Assembly (NCBI GenBank): GCA_002336845.1
Contig: DDEX01000097.1
Location: 1 to 31,509 of the forward strand
Source: Rhodobacteraceae bacterium UBA1943
GTDB taxonomy: Bacteria; Pseudomonadota; Alphaproteobacteria; Rhodobacterales; Rhodobacteraceae
Direction of reading: 5' to 3'
DNA length: 31,509 bases
A program made the translations under genes and the position numbers. Below, piece by piece: positions 31,330-31,509 of the stretch. How positions within the stretch are numbered: position 1 is the stretch's first letter; every line of letters begins with the position of its first letter. The notes under the pieces are model-generated. The model made no database searches and had not been told where the DNA came from. It saw only the letters and a program-made list of their open reading frames with translations.

Positions 31330-31393
31330 TCGTCTTGTTACGGCGAATCCGCCGGACCGGCCTGGAGGGGCCGACCAAATCGGGAGGATAACG

Positions 31394-31509
31394 ATGCGCA
31401 ATACCCTTCTTGCTGCCGTCATGGCAGTGACCGGCTTTTCCAGCGCGGCCCTGGCCGAAGGCCTGACGGTCGGCGTAAGCTGGTCCAACTTCCAGGAAGA
31501 GCGCTGGAA
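31394..31509 (+). CDS. xylF: Sugar ABC transporter substrate-binding protein, xylose-type (5' end only)
   Basis: Only 38 codons are in the window. They encode a signal peptide (MRNTLLAAVMAVTGFSSAALA) and the start of a periplasmic binding protein, EGLTVGVSWSNFQEERW. This opening matches xylose-binding proteins of the XylF type. GGGAGG lies 6 nt before ATG 31394. The divergent ROK regulator supports a sugar-uptake operon. Substrate is inferred from the short start and context. Confidence 0.7.
   Translation, partial: MRNTLLAAVMAVTGFSSAALAEGLTVGVSWSNFQEERW

Noticed and set aside
31177..31488. 103-residue minus-strand frame across the divergent gap
   Set aside because: It covers the promoter region and the xylF signal-peptide codons in antisense and shows no family features.

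Overview
The window is high-GC DNA from an alphaproteobacterium, most likely a member of the Rhodobacteraceae. The evidence is the codon bias, many 4-nt ATGA/GTGA gene overlaps, a typical housekeeping set (hslO, CoA-type Nudix, cca-like, hemH, comF, grxC, tamAB) and the style of the two-component and cell-envelope genes. It reads as chromosomal core with a few accessory patches. I saw no insertion sequence, phage gene, tRNA, rRNA or CRISPR. No gene-free stretch exceeds 300 bases; the longest, about 215 bases each, lie at 14865-15081 and 31181-31393.

Layout. 1-1898 (minus): the start of a thiamine/TPP ABC importer operon (thiB, then thiP running off the left edge) behind its own promoter and a TPP riboswitch whose expression platform can be read base by base. 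1905-3646: a small Hpt protein facing away from a receiver-SpoIIE phosphatase. 3634-6882: a Nudix hydrolase divergent from a tightly overlapping hslO / CoA-type Nudix / CCA-poly(A) polymerase operon. 7016-11933: two half-size ABC exporters and an RlmD/TrmA-type RNA methyltransferase, joined by 4-nt overlaps and preceded by a possible 10-codon leader peptide with competing hairpins.

12017-16212 is an envelope-related block: a lipoprotein L,D-transpeptidase, a convergent CAP-domain lipoprotein, two tandem Tat-exported L,D-transpeptidase paralogues, and then six tandem copies of a tiny signal-peptide plus transmembrane protein (60-73 aa). This array is the most unusual thing in the window and I do not recognise a described function for it.

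16242-18151 (minus): a BioC/NDUFAF5-like methyltransferase-fold protein and ferrochelatase. 18175-20484 (plus): comF, then glutaredoxin 3, a Nit-type amidase and a MarR regulator in overlapping order. 20660-21517: a YihY/BrkB membrane protein. 21510-24394 (minus): a vanadium-haloperoxidase-family protein and a CRTAC1-type FG-GAP/UnbV protein in a 4-nt-overlap operon. 24556-29909: tamA-tamB, the outer-membrane/inner-membrane translocation and assembly module. 29906-31180 (minus): a ROK repressor divergent from the first codons of a xylose-type sugar-binding protein gene that runs off the right edge.

The strongest regulatory reading is the TPP riboswitch, where an 8-bp perfect sequester stem covers the thiB ribosome binding site. 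Functions are inferred from motifs and remembered family features only; no database search was run.
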